Assembly: GCA_013694645.1 (NCBI GenBank)
Contig: JACDBZ010000096.1
Coordinates: 1 to 8,799 of the forward strand
Origin: Chloroflexota bacterium
GTDB taxonomy: Bacteria > Chloroflexota > Limnocylindria > QHBO01
DNA length: 8,799 bases
Direction of reading: 5' to 3'
Shown: positions 6,151 to 8,799 of the stretch, in pieces
How positions within the stretch are numbered: position 1 is the stretch's first letter
Layout of the letters: each line of letters opens with the position of its first letter
The notes under the pieces: generated by a model
Seen by the model: only the letters and a program-made list of their open reading frames with translations
Told to the model about the DNA's origin: nothing
Database searches by the model: none
Program-made: the position numbers and the translations under genes

Positions 6151-6203
6151 GGTGCGCCATGCGGCCCCGCTCGGGTTGCACGCGGGTACCATGGCGCCGA
6201 TCC

Positions 6204-8441
6204 ATGGAAGCCACCATTCCGTTCTATCCCCTCGTCGTCGTACCGATCGCGGCGGCGATCTTCCTGTTCTGGCGCCGCGCGCGCTGGCACATGGCGATCC
6301 TGCGCAGCGGGCGCCCGTTGGACCGATTCGACCGCGTGCCGGAACGGATCAAGGCACTCGGGATCTTCGTCTTCGGCCAGAAGCGGCTGCTCCAGGACAT
6401 CGGCCCGGGACTGACTCACGCGTTCGTCTTCTGGGGCTTCATCGTCCTGCTGGCGACGACCGGCAACTACCTGACCAACGGGCTGGTCGAGACCGTGGTG
6501 GCATGGCCGTTCGGTGGTTTCTTCTGGAGCGCGACCGTCTCCCTCGCCAACGTCTTCGTGGCGCTGGTGTTGGCATCGGTCGTCTATTACGTGATCCGTC
6601 GGACCGTCACCAGGCCCGCGCGCCTGGCATTGACGCGCGACGCATTCGTCATTCTGGGTCTCATCTTCAGCATCGTGTTGACCGAGTGGCTCGGCGATTC
6701 ATTTGCCTACGTCGTCGAGCCGGATCAGCCCTCACGCACCTGGGCGCTCATGGCCGGACCGCTGAGCCTGGCGCTGGAAGGCATCGGTCAGGAGGCAGCA
6801 ACCATCGGTTACGGCGTCTTCGGCTGGGCGCACATCCTGCTCGTGCTCGGCTTCGGCGCGTACCTGCCGTACAGCAAGCACCTCCACATCATCAGCAGCG
6901 AGCCGAACGTCTATTTCCGCAACCTCGAGCCGCGTGGGGCGCTGCGCAAGATGGACCTCGAGGTGGAGCCGGCCGATGGCGAGGAGCTACCGGTCTTCGG
7001 TGCCAGGGGCCTTCAGGACCTGACCTGGCGCCACCTCGCCGATGGCCTGGCCTGCACCGAATGTGGCCGCTGCATGGAGTTCTGTCCGGCCTCGATGACC
7101 GGCAAGACGCTCTCGCCCAAGCACCTGATGGAGGGCCTGCGCGACCAGATGGTGGCGGCGGAGACGGCGCTGGCGGCAGCGGCATCCGCTCAGCGGGCCT
7201 GGAAGGGCGGGGCGCACGGCGGAGCGGCAGCGTCGGAGGACGCGCTTCAGCTTGCGCGCGGGCGGGCTGAAGAGGCGCTGAGCCTGCCGCTGATGGACAA
7301 CGCCATCCCGGAAGAGGCGGTCTGGCAGTGCACCACCTGCGGTTGGTGCGTCGAGGGTTGCCCGGTCCTCATCGAGCATGTCGACACGATCGTCGAGATC
7401 CGTCGAAATGCCGTACTCGAGGAGAGCCGCTTTCCGAAGGAATTGAATGCCGCATTTCGCAACATGGAGAATGCCGGCAATCCCTGGGGGCAGCCGAAGT
7501 CCTCCCGCCTGGACTGGGCCAAGGGCCTCGACGTCGCGGTGTTGGGACAGACCGATGCCGTCGCGCGAACCCCCGCGGGCGACCATGTATGGCGAACCAT
7601 CCACGCATCGGCGCCGATGGGGGATCCGCTGGACGGACGGATCCTCTTCTGGATCGGCTGCGCGGGTGCCTTCGATGATCGCAACCGCAAGGTCGTTCGC
7701 GCGATGGCACAGTTGTTGAACCAGGCCGAGGTGCCGTTCGCCGTGCTCGGATACGGGGAGACGTGCACCGGCGATCCGGCGCGACGCGCGGGAAACGAGT
7801 ACCTCTACCAGATGCTTGCCGAGGAGAACGTGGCCACGTTATCGGCCGCGCACGCTGAGCACGGCATCTCGACCATCGTCGCGACCTGCCCGCACTGCTT
7901 TAACACGATTCGCAACGAATATCCCCAGTTCGGCCTGACCGGCGTGCAGGTGATCCACCACACCCAGCTGCTGGACCGCTTGGTCGCCGAGGGCCGACTG
8001 GTGCCTTCCGCGCATCACGAGGCGGTCGTCGCCTACCACGACGCGTGTTATCTGGGCCGCTATAACGAGGTCTACGACGAGGGCCGCCGGGTGGTCGAGT
8101 CGGTGCCCGGTCAGAGCGTGGTGGAGATGGACCTTCATCATCGGAAGGGAATGTGCTGCGGGGCGGGCGGGGCGCGGATGTGGATGGAGGAACGCGAGGG
8201 CACACGCATCAATCACAAGCGCGTCGAACAGGCTCTGGAGAAGTCGCCCGACGAGATCGCGACCGCCTGCCCCTTCTGCCTGATCATGCTGCGCGACGGC
8301 ACGACCGACCTTGATCGGACCGATGTCGCCGTCCGCGACGTCGCTGAGCTGCTCGCCGTAGCCACCGGTGCCTGGCAGCGCGAGGTCGGGGCTCCGGACC
8401 CGGGCGCGGAGGGTGACAACCGCTCGCTGGATTCGCAATAG
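6204..8441 (+). CDS. Membrane-bound Fe-S oxidoreductase, FadF/HdrD type (probable ETF:menaquinone oxidoreductase)
   Basis: This 745-residue protein begins with a NarI-like membrane domain (about 8-225) of five or six helices. Histidines H72, H210, H226 and H228 (GLTHAFVFWGF, GWAHILLVLGF, SKHLHII) are candidate heme b ligands. Two 4Fe-4S motifs follow: C284, C287, C290, C294 and C376, C379, C382, C386. Two cysteine-rich domains of the heterodisulfide-reductase type end the protein: C486, C521, C562, C565, then C615, CCG at 651-653, C689 and C692. The first has TCTGD where the second has canonical CCG. This layout fits FadF/EMO proteins that pass electrons from electron-transfer flavoprotein to menaquinone during acyl-CoA oxidation, but no etf genes are in view. 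An Ala-rich stretch (318-360) separates the two Fe-S motifs. In-frame ATGs at 6159 and 6021 would add residues from the repeat array, so 6204, which directly precedes the first helix, is preferred; no SD is seen. Confidence 0.82.
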   Translation: MEATIPFYPLVVVPIAAAIFLFWRRARWHMAILRSGRPLDRFDRVPERIKALGIFVFGQKRLLQDIGPGLTHAFVFWGFIVLLATTGNYLTNGLVETVVAWPFGGFFWSATVSLANVFVALVLASVVYYVIRRTVTRPARLALTRDAFVILGLIFSIVLTEWLGDSFAYVVEPDQPSRTWALMAGPLSLALEGIGQEAATIGYGVFGWAHILLVLGFGAYLPYSKHLHIISSEPNVYFRNLEPRGALRKMDLEVEPADGEELPVFGARGLQDLTWRHLADGLACTECGRCMEFCPASMTGKTLSPKHLMEGLRDQMVAAETALAAAASAQRAWKGGAHGGAAASEDALQLARGRAEEALSLPLMDNAIPEEAVWQCTTCGWCVEGCPVLIEHVDTIVEIRRNAVLEESRFPKELNAAFRNMENAGNPWGQPKSSRLDWAKGLDVAVLGQTDAVARTPAGDHVWRTIHASAPMGDPLDGRILFWIGCAGAFDDRNRKVVRAMAQLLNQAEVPFAVLGYGETCTGDPARRAGNEYLYQMLAEENVATLSAAHAEHGISTIVATCPHCFNTIRNEYPQFGLTGVQVIHHTQLLDRLVAEGRLVPSAHHEAVVAYHDACYLGRYNEVYDEGRRVVESVPGQSVVEMDLHHRKGMCCGAGGARMWMEEREGTRINHKRVEQALEKSPDEIATACPFCLIMLRDGTTDLDRTDVAVRDVAELLAVATGAWQREVGAPDPGAEGDNRSLDSQ

Positions 8442-8445
8442 CGAA
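8432..8445. repeat. Small inverted repeat over the oxidoreductase stop codon
   Basis: TTCGC (8432-8436) and GCGAA (8441-8445) flank AATA, and the TAG stop lies inside. The 5-bp stem is short and has no T-tract after it. A weak terminator or chance are both possible. Confidence 0.3.
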
Positions 8446-8460
8446 ACGCCACCGCACCTG

Positions 8461-8466
8461 TAGCCT
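8461..8466 (+). promoter_or_regulatory. Possible -10 box inside the 8442-8660 gap
   Basis: TAGCCT has the TANNNT form used before genes in this window and would start transcription at about 8473, the first base of an inverted repeat. No -35 and no coding start follow at the usual distance. If real, it would produce a structured RNA or a longer leader for the Lrp-type gene. Confidence 0.22.
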
Positions 8467-8472
8467 CGAATT

Positions 8473-8510
8473 GAGCGTGCACTTGGCGCTCCGAGCAGGC
8501 TGTAGCTGCT
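8473..8510. repeat. Two adjacent inverted repeats
   Basis: GAGCG (8473-8477) pairs with CGCTC (8487-8491) around 9 bases, and AGCAG (8494-8498) pairs with CTGCT (8506-8510) around 7 bases. The stems are 2 bases apart. Each is weak alone; their succession is what is notable. Confidence 0.35.
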
Positions 8511-8529
8511 GAACGCAACCGCATTTTGG

Positions 8530-8553
8530 GGACGGCGACACCCATGGCCGTCC
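8530..8553. repeat. 7-bp inverted repeat
   Basis: GGACGGC (8530-8536) and GCCGTCC (8547-8553) are perfect complements around a 10-base loop. A run of four T lies just before the stem (8524-8527), so a reader on the minus strand would meet AAAA rather than U, which argues against a terminator on either strand. Confidence 0.45.
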
Positions 8554-8569
8554 GAGCCTCGACGCCACC

Positions 8570-8593
8570 GATTCCGCGCAATGACGCGGAATC
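8570..8593. repeat. Perfect 9-bp palindrome upstream of the Lrp-type gene
   Basis: GATTCCGCG (8570-8578) and CGCGGAATC (8585-8593) flank CAATGA. The symmetry and position, 31 bases before the -35 hexamer, suit an operator, perhaps for the Lrp-type regulator itself. Alternatively it is a hairpin ending transcription from the left. No T-tract follows. Confidence 0.6.
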
Positions 8594-8607
8594 CGCAACG
8601 TGAGCGC

Positions 8608-8627
8608 CGGAAAGCTGCGGAAAGTTG
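8608..8627 (+). repeat. Tandem 10-bp repeat abutting the -35 hexamer
   Basis: CGGAAAGCTG (8608-8617) is followed directly by CGGAAAGTTG (8618-8627), 9 of 10 bases identical. The second copy overlaps the first three bases of TTGACC. The spacing of about one helical turn suggests a regulator binding site at this promoter. Confidence 0.45.
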
Positions 8628-8653
8628 ACCAGATGGACACGGTTGAGTACTCT
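8625..8653 (+). promoter_or_regulatory. Promoter of the Lrp/AsnC-type gene
   Basis: TTGACC (8625-8630) and TACTCT (8648-8653) are separated by exactly 17 bp, the optimal spacing for a housekeeping sigma factor. Only 7 bases separate the -10 from the ATG at 8661, so transcription should start at or one base before the start codon. No SD is present, in line with a leaderless message. This is the best-supported promoter in the window. Confidence 0.7.
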
Positions 8654-8660
8654 TCACGGC

Positions 8661-8799
8661 ATGGCGATGCGAAGCATTCCGAACTCCGGGAGGCGACCGA
8701 TTCTCGATGATCTGGACAAGGCGATCATCAAGTGCCTCCAGTTGGACGGTCGGCGTCCATACGCGCAGATCGGCCGCCAGCTCAAGGTGCCGGAGGCGA
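8661..8799 (+). CDS. Lrp/AsnC-family transcriptional regulator, N-terminal fragment
   Basis: 46 codons are visible before the window ends. After a short tail (MAMRSIPNSGRRP) comes the start of an AsnC-type winged helix-turn-helix: ILDDLDKAIIKCLQLDGRR (14-32) followed by PYAQIGRQLKVPEA (33-46). The LDxxDxxIIxxLxxDGRxxxxxIGxxLxVxEA pattern is characteristic of the family, whose members bind amino acids or other small ligands through a C-terminal domain not seen here. Many repress their own genes, and palindromic sequences lie just upstream. The ATG at 8661 fits the promoter; ATG at 8667 is an alternative. The regulated genes are unknown. Confidence 0.8.
   Translation, partial: MAMRSIPNSGRRPILDDLDKAIIKCLQLDGRRPYAQIGRQLKVPEA

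Larger units (their letters stand above)
5853..6203. other. 351-base non-coding gap, mostly a palindromic repeat array
   Basis: No protein with family character is found here. The first 50 bases hold a small palindrome GGATATCC (5864-5871). From 5904 to 6150 the sequence is a periodic palindrome array, and the last 53 bases lead to the ATG of the Fe-S oxidoreductase. Both strands are largely open in one frame across the last units because the 51-bp period is a multiple of three. This does not by itself indicate coding. Confidence 0.7.

Noticed and set aside
5668..6192. Minus-strand open frame through the repeat array with 17-residue repeats (EWLTGS)
   Set aside because: The repeats are explained by the 51-bp DNA period, the frame runs into the moaB-like coding region, and no SD or family motif is seen.
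6187..6192. TACCAT as a -10 box for the Fe-S oxidoreductase
   Set aside because: It ends 11 bases before the ATG, further than the other boxes, and has no -35 at 16-18 bp. It remains possible but is too weak to list.
8544..8603. 19-codon open frame beginning MAVRASTPP in the gap before the Lrp-type gene
   Set aside because: It is short, overlaps the inverted repeats and has only a poorly spaced purine stretch upstream. A leader peptide is not excluded but is unsupported.
1..8799. tRNA, rRNA, insertion sequences or attachment sites
   Set aside because: I found no tRNA-like cloverleaf, no transposase or integrase gene and no flanking repeats typical of mobile elements.

Overview
The window is GC-rich, gene-dense bacterial DNA. 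Nearly all genes lie on the plus strand; the exception is a gene fragment at the left edge on the minus strand. Several genes begin a few bases after a TANNNT box and have no Shine-Dalgarno sequence, which suggests leaderless transcripts, while internal operon genes can have good SD sites. This style, together with a membrane-bound FadF/HdrD-type Fe-S oxidoreductase and a fused MoaC-MoaB protein, fits a high-GC Chloroflexota-like or actinobacterial-like organism. No rRNA or other taxonomic marker is present, so this is only an impression.

Left part (1-1423): the first 14 codons of a cold-shock protein (minus strand) diverge from a complete amidohydrolase that looks like guanine deaminase. Middle-left (1479-3681): three membrane-protein genes follow, namely a four-helix holin-IV-type protein, a DUF1461/Lit-type membrane protein that lacks an ordinary start codon, and a site-2 protease (M50) carrying two CBS domains. 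Middle (3691-5852): the molybdenum-cofactor genes moeA and a moaC-moaB fusion overlap by ATGA. Guanine deaminase produces xanthine, the substrate of a Mo-dependent enzyme, so the Moco genes may be metabolically linked to it, although no Mo-enzyme is in view.

The 351-base gap 5853-6203 holds the most striking structure: five palindromic units whose right arms end at 5945, 5997, 6048, 6099 and 6150, a period of 51-52 bp, built around CCGTCAG/CTGACGG arms. Neighbouring arms can pair in two alternative registers. It lies directly in front of a 745-residue membrane-bound Fe-S oxidoreductase of the FadF/ETF:menaquinone oxidoreductase type (6204-8441).

Right end (8442-8799): a 219-base gap contains several consecutive inverted repeats, a perfect 9-bp palindrome, a 10-bp tandem repeat and a good -35/-10 promoter (TTGACC-17-TACTCT). 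The promoter points at the start of an Lrp/AsnC-family regulator that runs off the window.
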